From positions 124,001 to 188,000 of the forward strand of contig JAFYOU010000036.1 of assembly GCA_017560095.1 (NCBI GenBank): a DNA stretch of 64,000 bases. The letters are read 5' to 3'. The notes under the pieces were generated by a model. The model saw only the letters and a list, made by a program, of their open reading frames with translations. It made no database searches and was not told where the DNA came from. This DNA comes from Candidatus Gastranaerophilales bacterium. GTDB taxonomy: Bacteria; Cyanobacteriota; Vampirovibrionia; Gastranaerophilales; Gastranaerophilaceae. The translations under genes were made by a program, and so were the position numbers. Position 1 is the stretch's first letter. Each line of letters opens with the position of its first letter. Below are positions 41,746 to 51,237 of this stretch, one piece after another.

Positions 41746-42945
41746 ATGAAAAAATCTATTAAAGACCTAGGGGATATTAAAGGAAAACGCGCATTAGTTC
41801 GTGTTGATATTAATGTTCCTCTTGATGAAAACAAAAATGTAACAGATGACACAAGAATCCAAGCTATTCTTCCAACTGTTAAATTTTTAACAGAACGTGG
41901 TGCAAAAGTTATTTTAATGGCTCACTTAGGCCGTCCAAAAGGAGAATGGAATTTAGAATTTTCACTAGAGCCTGCAGCTAAACACTTAGCTAAAGTTTTA
42001 GGCGAAGATGTATTATTTGTTAAATCTCCAGTAGGCGAAGATGCAGATAAAGAATTAGAAGCTTTAGAAGAAGGTAAAGTTGCATTATTGGAAAACATCA
42101 GATTCTATAAAGCTGAAGAAGCAAAAGATGATGATATGACATTTGCTCATGAATTAGCTAAACTTGGTGATTTCTATGTTAATGACGCATTTGGTGCAGC
42201 TCACAGAAACCACACTTCAACTTCTAAACTTGCTAAAGTTTTAAAACCAGCAGTTTCTGGTCTTTTAATGGAAAAAGAATTAAGATGTTTAGGTGCTGCT
42301 CTAGACAACCCAACTCGCCCATTTACAGCAGTAGTTGGCGGTGCTAAAGTTTCATCAAAAATCGGTGTATTAGAAAACTTAATCGATAAAGTTGATAATT
42401 TAATTATCGGTGGCGGTATGGCTTATACTTTTGTTAAAGCTAATGGTGGCAAAATTGGTTGTTCAATTTGTGAAGATGATCAAATGGAAACTGCTAAAGC
42501 TATCGAAGCAAAAGCTGCAGAAAAGAACGTTAAATTAGTTATGGCAACAGATGTATTGGCTGCTGATGATTTTTCAGGCAATGGCACAAACAAATTTGTT
42601 GCAATTAATGAAATTCCTGATGGTTTTGAAGGCGTTGATGCTGGTATGGATTCAAGAGCATCATTTGCTGAAGTATTAAAATCTTCAAAAACAATTCTTA
42701 TGAATGGCCCTGTTGGCGCTTTTGAAAACCCAAAATTCGCAGAAGGTACAAAAGCTGTTTTAGAAGCAATTGTTGAAGCAACAAAAAATGGCGCAACTTC
42801 AGTTATTGGTGGCGGCGATTCTGTTTCTGCTGCTAAGAAATTTGCTAAAACAGAAGATTTCACACACGTTTCAACTGGTGGTGGAGCTTCTTTAGAATTC
42901 ATCGAAGGTAAAGTATTACCTGGCGTTGATGCTTTAGATGATTAA
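41746..42945 (+). CDS. pgk: Phosphoglycerate kinase
   Basis: This 399-residue glycolytic enzyme transfers phosphate between 1,3-bisphosphoglycerate and ADP. Clear family motifs: RVDINVPLD, HLGRPKGEW, FVNDAFGAAHRNHTST, GGAKVSSKIGVLENL, MNGPVGAFE, GGGDSVSAAKKF and THVSTGGGASLEF. Length is normal. AAGGAG precedes the ATG. It carries more G and C at third positions than most neighbours, as expected for a highly expressed gene. gap and tpi are not nearby. Confidence 0.97.
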   Translation: MKKSIKDLGDIKGKRALVRVDINVPLDENKNVTDDTRIQAILPTVKFLTERGAKVILMAHLGRPKGEWNLEFSLEPAAKHLAKVLGEDVLFVKSPVGEDADKELEALEEGKVALLENIRFYKAEEAKDDDMTFAHELAKLGDFYVNDAFGAAHRNHTSTSKLAKVLKPAVSGLLMEKELRCLGAALDNPTRPFTAVVGGAKVSSKIGVLENLIDKVDNLIIGGGMAYTFVKANGGKIGCSICEDDQMETAKAIEAKAAEKNVKLVMATDVLAADDFSGNGTNKFVAINEIPDGFEGVDAGMDSRASFAEVLKSSKTILMNGPVGAFENPKFAEGTKAVLEAIVEATKNGATSVIGGGDSVSAAKKFAKTEDFTHVSTGGGASLEFIEGKVLPGVDALDD

Positions 42946-42966
42946 TTTATTTTATAAATAATCTTG

Positions 42967-42996
42967 TAAAAATGGCTCAATTTGAGCCATTTTTTA
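42967..42996 (+). terminator. Terminator of pgk
   Basis: AAAAATGGCTCA and TGAGCCATTTTTT pair over a 3-base loop. Confidence 0.9.
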
Positions 42997-43081
42997 TTAC
43001 AAAAATAATACAAAAAGCTAAGATGACATCACATTTTCAAAATGATAAAATTATTATAAATCAGTAGTTAGAGGAACAATA

Positions 43082-45682
43082 ATGAAAAAAATATTAATAA
43101 TTTTTACATTTTTACTATTTAATTTTTCTTTTGCATTAGAAGAGGGTTTATCAATAAATACTCTTCCATCTGGTCAAAAAGTCATTATAAAAGAAATTAA
43201 AGACAATCCTATTGTTAAAATTGATACTTGGATTAATACAGGATCAATTAATGAAAATGAAAAAACTGCAGGAATAAGTCATTTTTTAGAACATTTATTT
43301 TTTAAAGGAACTCAAAATTATCCAACAGGCGTAATGGATAAAATTTTAGATTCAAAAGGGGCTGAAGTTAATGCTGCAACAAGTAAAGACTATACTCATT
43401 ATTACATTCAAATCCCATCTGAACATTTTGATTTGGCATTAAAATTACACGCTGATATGTTGCAAAATCCACTAATTCCAAGAAAAGAATTAGAACGTGA
43501 GCGTCCGGTTGTAGTTGAAGAAATTTCAAAAAATAAAGATTCCGCTACAAGAAAAGCTTTTGATAATTTATATGAAATAATTTATTCAAAATCAAATCAC
43601 CCATATAAAAGAGGTGTTATTGGAACAAAAGAAGTTATTGAAAATGTAACAAGAGAAGAAATTTTAGATTATTATAATAAATTTTATACACCCGATGCAT
43701 ATACAACCGTTATTGTAGGAAATATAAACAAAGAAGAAGCATTAAAAAAAGTGGCTTCATTATTCAATCAAACAAAGAAAAAACAAACAAAAATAAAATA
43801 TCCAAAAATCAAGCTGTTAACAAAAATTGAAGAAAAAATTGAAACAATGGATGTTAATAAAACATATCTTATGCTTGGTTTTTTGGCGCCCAAATTTGAT
43901 GAAAACAATGATTGTTATGCCCTCGATATTTTATCAACAATTTTAACAAATGGAAAAAGTTCAATCTTAAATCAAAAATTAAAAGAAGAAAATCAATTTG
44001 CATTATCTGTTGATAGCGGAAATTATTCCCAAAAAGATTCAGGATTATTTTATATTTATTTAACAACAAAACCTGAAAATGAAGAGCTTTTAAAAAAAGC
44101 CTTAATAAAAGAAATAAAAAAAATTCAAAATGGAGAATTAGATGAAAATTTAATTATTAAAGCAAAAAATCAAATAAAAACAGATACATATTATTCAAGA
44201 GAATCCATTTCTAATATTTCAGAAGATTTAGGTTATGATTTTACTTTTTCAAAAAATCCAAATTACTATGAAAATTATTTAAAAAATATTGATAAAGTAA
44301 CCAAAAATGAAATTATAAACTGCGCTAAAAAATATTTAATCCTAGATAAATATGCTCTTTCAATAATTAGACCAAATTCTTTTAAACCGATTTCAAACAT
44401 TAAGGAGAAACAAAATTTTAGTTCAGTTAAAGTTTTAGATATTTTAGACAACACAAAAAAAGTATTATTAAATAATGGCGCAATTCTAATTACTAAAAAG
44501 AAAAAATCAAATTCAATTATTGCGCTAGATATAACAATTAAAGGTTCAAAAGCAATTGAAAAAGTTCCAACAAGTGCAATGTTAGCAGCAAGCGGAGCAA
44601 TGACAGGAACAACAAATTATACAAATTCTCAATTTGCAACTTTCTTAGATGAAAATGGAATTAAATTAAGCGTTTCATCAAGCGATGATATTTTCTCAAT
44701 TACATTTCAATCTACAAAAGATAATATAGATAAAGCTTTTGTTGCTTTAAATGAAATTATAAATCATCCTGTTTTTTCAGATTATGAACTAAATAAAATT
44801 AAAGAAAGAAAAACTCAAGAATTAATTTCTCTTTCAGACAATCCATCAAGTTATGTTTTTGATGAATTCAAAAAAAATGCATTTTTAAATACAATCTACG
44901 GTCAAAATTCAACTTTTATTTTAAACAACATAAATAAAGTAACAAGAAATGATATTGTTGAATTTTATTCCCGCATAATTAATCCAAACAATATGTCTAT
45001 TTCTGTTGTTGGAGATATTGATGAAAATTATATTATTAATAAATTAGAAGAAATAATTAAACAAAACAAAAATGGTAAAAATTTTAATTTTAAAAATCAA
45101 AATTTAGTTCCGTATAGTCCTCAAAAAAATATAGAAACAACTTTATTTAAAAACGAAGTCCAAACAAACTGGTTGGCCTTAGGTTATAAAACAACAGGTG
45201 TTTTAAATCGCAAAGATGTTGTTGTTTTAAAAGTTATTGACTCAATTTTAGGACAAGGAATGTCTAGCAGATTATTTACTAAATTAAGAGAAGAACAAGG
45301 ACTTGCATATGCTGTTGGTTCAAGTTTAAAAACAAATATTTTAGATGGAGCTTTTATAACATATATAGGAACAAATTCTAATAGCATTGAACAAGCTAAA
45401 AATGGTATTTTGAATGAAATTGAAATTCTCAAAAAAGAAATGGTAACAACAAAAGAATTAAATGATGCAAAAGATAAATTATTAGGCAGGTTTTTATTAT
45501 CTTTAGAAACAAATATGGATGAAGCTATTTTATTAAATTGGTACAGTATTTTAGGATATAATTTAAATTCTTTCGAAGAATACAAAAAATTAATTTCAGA
45601 AGTTAACCAAAGTGATATCATAGAAATAGCCAACAAATATTTTTCTAAACCTTATATTTATACAGTTATTAAGAAAAAATAA
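43082..45682 (+). CDS. Exported M16 zinc protease, double domain
   Basis: An 866-residue protein with signal peptide (1-18, FLLFNFSFA). The first M16 unit is complete: HFLEH (His67, Glu70, His71) with the downstream VVVEEISKNKD glutamate. The second unit, from about residue 460, has no HxxEH and should be the inactive partner, with LGQGMSSRLFTKLREEQGLAYAVGS typical of M16 C-domains. Such proteins degrade peptides in the periplasm, and some process exported peptides. Single gene with strong terminator. Confidence 0.93.
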   Translation: MKKILIIFTFLLFNFSFALEEGLSINTLPSGQKVIIKEIKDNPIVKIDTWINTGSINENEKTAGISHFLEHLFFKGTQNYPTGVMDKILDSKGAEVNAATSKDYTHYYIQIPSEHFDLALKLHADMLQNPLIPRKELERERPVVVEEISKNKDSATRKAFDNLYEIIYSKSNHPYKRGVIGTKEVIENVTREEILDYYNKFYTPDAYTTVIVGNINKEEALKKVASLFNQTKKKQTKIKYPKIKLLTKIEEKIETMDVNKTYLMLGFLAPKFDENNDCYALDILSTILTNGKSSILNQKLKEENQFALSVDSGNYSQKDSGLFYIYLTTKPENEELLKKALIKEIKKIQNGELDENLIIKAKNQIKTDTYYSRESISNISEDLGYDFTFSKNPNYYENYLKNIDKVTKNEIINCAKKYLILDKYALSIIRPNSFKPISNIKEKQNFSSVKVLDILDNTKKVLLNNGAILITKKKKSNSIIALDITIKGSKAIEKVPTSAMLAASGAMTGTTNYTNSQFATFLDENGIKLSVSSSDDIFSITFQSTKDNIDKAFVALNEIINHPVFSDYELNKIKERKTQELISLSDNPSSYVFDEFKKNAFLNTIYGQNSTFILNNINKVTRNDIVEFYSRIINPNNMSISVVGDIDENYIINKLEEIIKQNKNGKNFNFKNQNLVPYSPQKNIETTLFKNEVQTNWLALGYKTTGVLNRKDVVVLKVIDSILGQGMSSRLFTKLREEQGLAYAVGSSLKTNILDGAFITYIGTNSNSIEQAKNGILNEIEILKKEMVTTKELNDAKDKLLGRFLLSLETNMDEAILLNWYSILGYNLNSFEEYKKLISEVNQSDIIEIANKYFSKPYIYTVIKKK

Positions 45683-45690
45683 ATCATATC

Positions 45691-45719
45691 TAAAGACCTA
45701 TTAAACGTAGGTCTTTTTA
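45691..45719 (+). terminator. Terminator of the M16 protease gene
   Basis: AAAGACCTA and TAGGTCTTTTT pair over a TTAAACG loop. Confidence 0.88.
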
Positions 45720-45737
45720 GTTTAATATTATTTTGTC

Positions 45738-46388
45738 ATGTTTAAAAAAATATTTAACTCATTTTTAAATTTAATTTATAACGAAAAATGTTTAGTTTGT
45801 AGTTGTGCAAAAACTGATGAATTGTTGTGTAAAAGTTGTTCAAAAAATGTTTATTATTTGTCTAGTTTTGCACAGAGATTTTATAAAGAAATTCCGATTT
45901 TTTGCGCAACAAAATATTGTGAAACAACAAAAATATTAATTCAAAAATTAAAATTTTCTCATAAAAAAAATGCTTCTATTCCTTTAGCCAAAATACTATA
46001 CAACTACTTTTTAAAATTAAATTTATCAGAAGAGTATATTATTATATATCCTCCTTCCAATCAATTAAAAAGCGCCATAAGAGGCTATAATCATATGTAT
46101 TTAATAGCTAATGTTTTTTCAAACTTAACTAATTTTGAAATAAATAAAGATTTAATAAAAAAAACAAAATTAACTAAACCGCAATATCAAGCCAAAAATA
46201 GACATTTAAATATTAAGAATAGCTTTAAAATTAATGAAAAACATATTGATTACTTAAAAAACAAAAAACTTCTCTTAATAGATGATATAACTACATCTGG
46301 AGCAACTTTAGAAGAAATAATAAATGTTTTGTTTGAAGCTGGTTTATATAATATAACTTGTTTAATAATTTCAAAAGCTGGTTGTTGA
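45738..46388 (+). CDS. comF: ComF-family phosphoribosyltransferase-like protein
   Basis: A 216-residue protein. The N-terminal zinc finger is CLVCSC...LLCKSCSK (two CxxC, about residues 18-39), and the PRPP-binding loop is LLIDDITTSGATLEE (about 175-190). Members are needed for DNA uptake in competent bacteria and are also linked to amidophosphoribosyl chemistry. No Shine-Dalgarno is visible before the ATG, and a TATTAT-like box lies 8-14 bases upstream. It ends just before the palindromic region upstream of dnaN. Confidence 0.88.
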   Translation: MFKKIFNSFLNLIYNEKCLVCSCAKTDELLCKSCSKNVYYLSSFAQRFYKEIPIFCATKYCETTKILIQKLKFSHKKNASIPLAKILYNYFLKLNLSEEYIIIYPPSNQLKSAIRGYNHMYLIANVFSNLTNFEINKDLIKKTKLTKPQYQAKNRHLNIKNSFKINEKHIDYLKNKKLLLIDDITTSGATLEEIINVLFEAGLYNITCLIISKAGC

Positions 46389-46390
46389 TA

Positions 46391-46467
46391 ATTTGTGCAA
46401 AAAAACAACAAGTTTTAAACATGTTGTTTTTAAGATATAGCTTGTTTTAAGATAGTTTTGCACAAAT
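46391..46467. repeat. Layered inverted repeats upstream of dnaN
   Basis: ATTTGTGCAAAA (46391-46402) and TTTTGCACAAAT (46456-46467) are perfect reverse complements 53 bases apart. Inside lies AAAACAACA...TGTTGTTTT (about 46401-46430) with a GTTT/AAAC inner stem, which can serve as terminator for comF, and two copies of TTTAAGATA. The bases up to 46550 are nearly all A and T. An origin-like region is possible but no clear DnaA boxes are seen. Confidence 0.6.
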
Positions 46468-46558
46468 ATTTTGTCTTTATTACTTATTATTATATTCTTA
46501 TATAAATATATATTTATTTATATAAAACAAAATTATTTTTAAACCATTTATGGTATAT

Positions 46559-46586
46559 TTGTCAGATTTGGTTTTTATACTATAAT
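46559..46586 (+). promoter_or_regulatory. Promoter of dnaN
   Basis: TTGTCA (46559-46564) and TATAAT (46581-46586) are 16 bases apart. Confidence 0.65.
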
Positions 46587-46616
46587 TTTAGAAGAAAGAC
46601 TAAGGAGGCTTTGCCA

Positions 46617-47741
46617 GTGGAAATTGTTTTAAATAAAGAAGATTTTTCAAACGGAATCAAAATTGTTGAAAAAATTACATCTCAAAAGGCAATTCAGCCA
46701 ATTTTGTCTAATATTTTAATTGAAGCTGTATCAAATGATAGAATTAAATTTTGTGCAACAGATTTAAATCTTGCAATTAACTATAAAACTTCAGCTCAAG
46801 TTGATGTTACTGGTGCAATTACACTTTCTGCTAGAAAATTATCTGAAATTGTTTCTAAATTATCTTCAACAGAAATTACTTTAAAAACTCAAGAAGATAC
46901 CGATAATATCAAAATTAAAAGCGGAAAAACAGAATTTGATATGATTGGTTTAAATGCAAATGAGTTTCCTAAAGTTTTAGATGAAATAGATACTCCTGAA
47001 ACAAAAACAGTTGTATTGAATAAGAATGAATTTTCAAAATCAATTAAACAAGTAATATTTGCGGTTTCTCAACAAGAAACCCAAGCTGTTTTAACAGGTG
47101 TTTGCTTTAATATTGAAAATAATATTTTAGAACTTGCAGCAACTGATGGAAACCGCTTAACTAGAATTCAAAAAGAAATAGAAGCAACAGTTGATGAGGC
47201 AATTAATTTTATAGTTCCTGCTAAAACTTTAGCTGAGGTTCAAAGAATTTCTTCTATTGTTGAAGATGAAAATATTACTTTAAAAATTCAAAAAAATAAA
47301 ATTTTATTTGAATTCGAAAATCTGGCCTTTCAATCAAGATTGATTGATGGGATTTATCCTAAATATCAACAATTAATCCCAAATGCAAGCGATAAAAAAA
47401 TCATAGTTGATAGAGCAGAATTAATTAATTCAATTGAAAGAGTATCTATTATGGTTAATGATAGAACAAATGTTGTTAAATTTAATTTTTCAGCTGGTCA
47501 ACTTGAAATTATGGCAGATACCCCAGAAGCAGGCCGTTCTAAAGATTATATTGATATTCAATATGATTTTGATGATATGTTAACTGCTTTTAATTATAAA
47601 TATGTATTAGATGGTTTAAAAAATATGGATTCTAAAAACGTTGAAATTGAAATTTCCGATGTTTTGGCAGCTTCTATTTTTAAACCGCAAGATGATAAAA
47701 GTAATTATATTTGCTTAATTATGCCTGTTAAGGTTCAATAG
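46617..47741 (+). CDS. dnaN: DNA polymerase III beta sliding clamp
   Basis: A protein of 374 residues forming the ring that holds the replicative polymerase on DNA. Three clamp domains can be followed: LNKEDFSNGIKIVEKI, the NEFSKSIKQVIFAVS start of domain 2 (about 130), ATDGNRLTRI, and the C-terminal YICLIMPV. The GTG at 46617 is chosen as start because AAGGAGG lies 8 bases upstream; the TTG at 46611 would be only 2 bases away. dnaA is not next to it; comF lies upstream and thrB follows 8 bases later, so dnaN-thrB-mnmG are probably co-transcribed. Confidence 0.95.
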   Translation: MEIVLNKEDFSNGIKIVEKITSQKAIQPILSNILIEAVSNDRIKFCATDLNLAINYKTSAQVDVTGAITLSARKLSEIVSKLSSTEITLKTQEDTDNIKIKSGKTEFDMIGLNANEFPKVLDEIDTPETKTVVLNKNEFSKSIKQVIFAVSQQETQAVLTGVCFNIENNILELAATDGNRLTRIQKEIEATVDEAINFIVPAKTLAEVQRISSIVEDENITLKIQKNKILFEFENLAFQSRLIDGIYPKYQQLIPNASDKKIIVDRAELINSIERVSIMVNDRTNVVKFNFSAGQLEIMADTPEAGRSKDYIDIQYDFDDMLTAFNYKYVLDGLKNMDSKNVEIEISDVLAASIFKPQDDKSNYICLIMPVKVQ

Positions 47742-47749
47742 GAAGAATT

Positions 47750-48682
47750 ATGAAAGTAAGTGTTAAAACCCCAGCAACAATAGCTAATCTTGGATGTGGA
47801 TTTGATTCATTTGGTTTAGCTTTGCCTTTGTATAATGTTATTACTGTTGAAGAAACAGTTTTACCAGGTTCTGGTATTGAAATAAATATTATTAATGAAA
47901 AAAATAATGAAGATAATGAAATTGCTGATGTAACAACAGACAAAAATAATATTGTGTACAAAGCAATAGAAACTCTTTATCATTTTGTTGGTCAAATTCC
48001 AAATGAACTTAAAATAACAATTAAAACGCAAATTCCAATTAGTCGTGGTTTAGGTTCATCATCAAGTGTTATTGTTGGAGGTTTAATTGCTGCAAATGAA
48101 TTATTAGGAAGACCTGCTGATGAAAAAGTTTTAATGTCTATTGCAACAGAAATTGAAGGTCACCCTGATAATATAACTCCTGTTTTTACAGGTGGAATAA
48201 CAATGGCTTCTTGGGAAGAAGATGGATCAGTAATTTATAGAAAACTTCCTTGGAATGATGAATGGAAATTAATGGTTTGTGTTCCTGATTATGAATTAAA
48301 CACAGAAATTTCTCGTTCTGTTTTGCCGAAAGAAGTTCCTATGAAGGATGCAATATTTAATTTAAAAAGAACAGCTATGTTTGTTGATGCTCTTTATAAT
48401 AAAGATGAAGAGCTTTTGCGTACATCATTGAAAGATAAATTACATCAACCATACAGAGAAAAACTTGTTCCGGGCTTAGCTGATATTATGAATAATTTAA
48501 AACATGTGAATGGTGTAATTGGAACTGTTTTATGTGGTGCGGGGCCTTCTATTTTAGTTGTTTATAATGGAACTAATGTTAGTGAAATTAAAGAAGTAGT
48601 TGCATCTTCTTGGAACTATTTTAATGTTAAATGTAATTTTATGAATCTTCCTATTGAAAAAGAAGGCGCAGTAATTTTATAA
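47750..48682 (+). CDS. thrB: Homoserine kinase
   Basis: A 310-residue GHMP kinase that phosphorylates homoserine in threonine synthesis. VKTPATIANLGCGFDSFGLAL is the conserved N-terminus, ISRGLGSSSSVIVGGL the ATP-binding loop and GTVLCGAGPSILVV the C-terminal GHMP motif. Its stop codon shares a base with the mnmG start. Length is normal. Confidence 0.95.
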   Translation: MKVSVKTPATIANLGCGFDSFGLALPLYNVITVEETVLPGSGIEINIINEKNNEDNEIADVTTDKNNIVYKAIETLYHFVGQIPNELKITIKTQIPISRGLGSSSSVIVGGLIAANELLGRPADEKVLMSIATEIEGHPDNITPVFTGGITMASWEEDGSVIYRKLPWNDEWKLMVCVPDYELNTEISRSVLPKEVPMKDAIFNLKRTAMFVDALYNKDEELLRTSLKDKLHQPYREKLVPGLADIMNNLKHVNGVIGTVLCGAGPSILVVYNGTNVSEIKEVVASSWNYFNVKCNFMNLPIEKEGAVIL

Positions 48683-50589
48683 TGCCAAATATTAATTTTA
48701 AATTTGATTGTATTGTAGTTGGCGCAGGACACGCCGGGATTGAAGCATCGATTGCTGCTTCTCGTCTTGGTTTAAAAACAATGCTTGCAACTCTTGATAT
48801 AGAAAATATTGGTTTAATGCCTTGTAACCCTGCTATTGGTGGGCCTGCTAAATCTAATTTAGTTAGAGAAATTGATGCATTAGGTGGCGTTATGGCAGAA
48901 CTTGCTGATGCTACATATATGCAATTAAAAACTTTAAATTCTTCTAAAGGTCCCGCAGTTCGTGCACTTCGAGCTCAATCTGATAAAAAAGAATATAGAG
49001 CAATTGCAAGAAAATATGTTGAACAAGAAGAAAATTTAACCCTAAAACAAACCCAAATAGTTGATTTAATTGTTGAAAATAACGAAATCAAAGGTGTTGT
49101 CGATGAATTAGGGATTGAATATTTTGCCCCAACTGTAATTTTAACAACTGGAACAAGCTTAGAAGGAAGAATTTTTGTTGGCTTAAAATATTTTGAAGCA
49201 GGCAGACTAGGTGAAAGAAGTGCTGTTGGTTTATCTGACAGATTAAGAAAACTTGGTTTTGATGTAAGAAAATTAAAAACAGGAACACCAGCTAGAATTG
49301 ATGGTAGAACTCTTGATTATTCAAAATTAGAACTTCATCCAGGGGATGAAGTTATAGATAACATGCCAAGATTTTTTAGTTATAAACCAAATCGTCCTAT
49401 TAGAGAGCAATTCCCTTGTTATTTAACAAAAACTACCGCAAAAACTCATGAAATAATAAAAGCAAACCTTGATTATTCACCACTTTATCGTGGTTTAATT
49501 ACAGGAGTTGGGCCAAGGTATTGCCCAAGTATTGAAGATAAAGTTATTCGCTTTGCTCATAATCCTTCGCATCATATTTTTATTGAACCAGAAGGAAGAA
49601 ATACTTATGAAATGTATATTCAAGGTTTTTCAACAAGTCTTCCTATAGAAGCTCAGTTGAAAATGATTCACTCGCTTCCTGGTTTAGAAAATGTTTCAGT
49701 TATAAAACCTGCTTATGCTGTTGAATATGATAGCGTTTGTGCCTTGGAGCTCGATTATGGCTTAATGACAAAAAAAATAAAAGGTTTATTTTTGGCAGGG
49801 CAAATTAATGGAACATCAGGCTATGAAGAAGCTGCAGCTCAAGGGCTTGTTGCTGGAATCAATGCTAAAAATTATTTAGATAACAAAGAATATATTGAAT
49901 TAACTCGTTCGAATTCTTATATTGGAACGCTAATTGATGATTTAATTACTAAAGATATTGATGAGCCATATAGAATGCTTACTTCAAGAAGCGAATATAG
50001 ATTAATTTTAAGACAAGATAACGCCGATTTAAGACTTATGGAATTGGGTTATCAGCAAGGATTAGTTAAAGAATCAGAAATTCAAAGAAAACGATTTAAA
50101 GAAGCTCAAATTGAACTTCAATACGAAAAATTAAAAGAATTTAAAGTTTCACCAAACGAAAATAATAAAGAAATTTTAGCAAAATATAATGAACCACTTG
50201 AATTAGGAATAAATGGTTTTAATTTATTAAAACGACCCAATGTTGATTATAAAATATTAAAAGAACTAGGATTTAATTCAAATATTGATTGTGAAGATAA
50301 ATATTTAATTCGAGATATTGAAGAACAAGCTGAAATTTTAATTAAATATGATGGCTATATTAAACGCCAAGAAGAACAAATTAAAAATCAACAAAAAACA
50401 GATAATATAAAAATTCCTGAAAATATTGATTATTCTTCTATTAAACAAATTTCAACAGAATCAAAAGAAAAACTAATTAAAATCAAACCAAAAACTATTG
50501 GGCAAGCTCTTAGAATTGGCGGGGTAAAACCTGCTGATGTATCAGTTTTAATGGTTTTGATTGAGCAACATAGAGTTAATAAAAACTAA
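48682..50589 (+). CDS. mnmG: tRNA uridine 5-carboxymethylaminomethyl modification enzyme, MnmG/GidA
   Basis: This 635-residue FAD enzyme works with MnmE on the wobble uridine of several tRNAs. The FAD site VVGAGHAGIEASIAASRLG is at the start, followed by CNPAIGGPAKSNLVREIDALGG, GTPARIDGRT, YCPSIEDKV and the C-terminal KPADVSVLMVLIEQH. mnmE is not in the window. The TAATG overlap with thrB implies coupled translation. Confidence 0.96.
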   Translation: MPNINFKFDCIVVGAGHAGIEASIAASRLGLKTMLATLDIENIGLMPCNPAIGGPAKSNLVREIDALGGVMAELADATYMQLKTLNSSKGPAVRALRAQSDKKEYRAIARKYVEQEENLTLKQTQIVDLIVENNEIKGVVDELGIEYFAPTVILTTGTSLEGRIFVGLKYFEAGRLGERSAVGLSDRLRKLGFDVRKLKTGTPARIDGRTLDYSKLELHPGDEVIDNMPRFFSYKPNRPIREQFPCYLTKTTAKTHEIIKANLDYSPLYRGLITGVGPRYCPSIEDKVIRFAHNPSHHIFIEPEGRNTYEMYIQGFSTSLPIEAQLKMIHSLPGLENVSVIKPAYAVEYDSVCALELDYGLMTKKIKGLFLAGQINGTSGYEEAAAQGLVAGINAKNYLDNKEYIELTRSNSYIGTLIDDLITKDIDEPYRMLTSRSEYRLILRQDNADLRLMELGYQQGLVKESEIQRKRFKEAQIELQYEKLKEFKVSPNENNKEILAKYNEPLELGINGFNLLKRPNVDYKILKELGFNSNIDCEDKYLIRDIEEQAEILIKYDGYIKRQEEQIKNQQKTDNIKIPENIDYSSIKQISTESKEKLIKIKPKTIGQALRIGGVKPADVSVLMVLIEQHRVNKN

Positions 50590-50650
50590 ACATGCCTTTA
50601 AAATTAAATACTTTCATGATAATTTAAAGTTATTAAAGGAGAAATAAGTT

Positions 50651-51124
50651 ATGGTTAATACTTTTGAAGGTAAATTGTACGCAAACGATGATGACAGATT
50701 TTGTATTGTTATTTCAAGATTTAATGATTTTATTGGCTCAAAATTATTAGAAGGTGCAATTGATACCTTTAAAAGATTAAACGTAAAAGAAGAAAATATT
50801 GATGTAATTTGGGTTCCTGGAGCTTTTGAAATCCCGCTAAGTGCTAAGTTTGCCGCTGAAACAAAAAAATATGCTGCAATTGTTACTCTTGGAGCTATTA
50901 TTCGTGGTTCAACATCTCATTATGATTATGTTTGCGCTGAATTATCTAAAGGAATAGCATCAGTTTCTATGTCATCAGGAATTCCTGTATTATTTGGAGT
51001 TTTAACAACAGATACAATAGAACAAGCTGTTGAACGCGCAGGTACAAAAGCAGGTAATAAGGGTGCTCAATGTGCACAAAGTGCAATTGAGATGGCTAAT
51101 TTAATTAAAAAAATTAATCTTTAG
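50651..51124 (+). CDS. ribH: 6,7-dimethyl-8-ribityllumazine synthase
   Basis: The 157-residue enzyme of the last-but-one step of riboflavin synthesis. [46 protein letters not shown] (with the catalytic His) and [17 protein letters not shown] are diagnostic. AAAGGAG lies before the ATG. Other rib genes are not next to it. Confidence 0.96.
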   Translation: MVNTFEGKLYANDDDRFCIVISRFNDFIGSKLLEGAIDTFKRLNVKEENIDVIWVPGAFEIPLSAKFAAETKKYAAIVTLGAIIRGSTSHYDYVCAELSKGIASVSMSSGIPVLFGVLTTDTIEQAVERAGTKAGNKGAQCAQSAIEMANLIKKINL

Positions 51125-51237
51125 ATTTAGATAATAAAAATTAAAAAACAATCTTTTGACTAATGCTCTTTATTGATAAAGCTAATATTATTTAACTATA
51201 GACTTAATAATTTAGTTTTATGGGAGAGTATTTAAGG

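Noticed and set aside
47728-50589. Minus-strand frames inside thrB and mnmG
   Set aside because: They lie opposite well-supported genes, show low-complexity translations and have no start signals.
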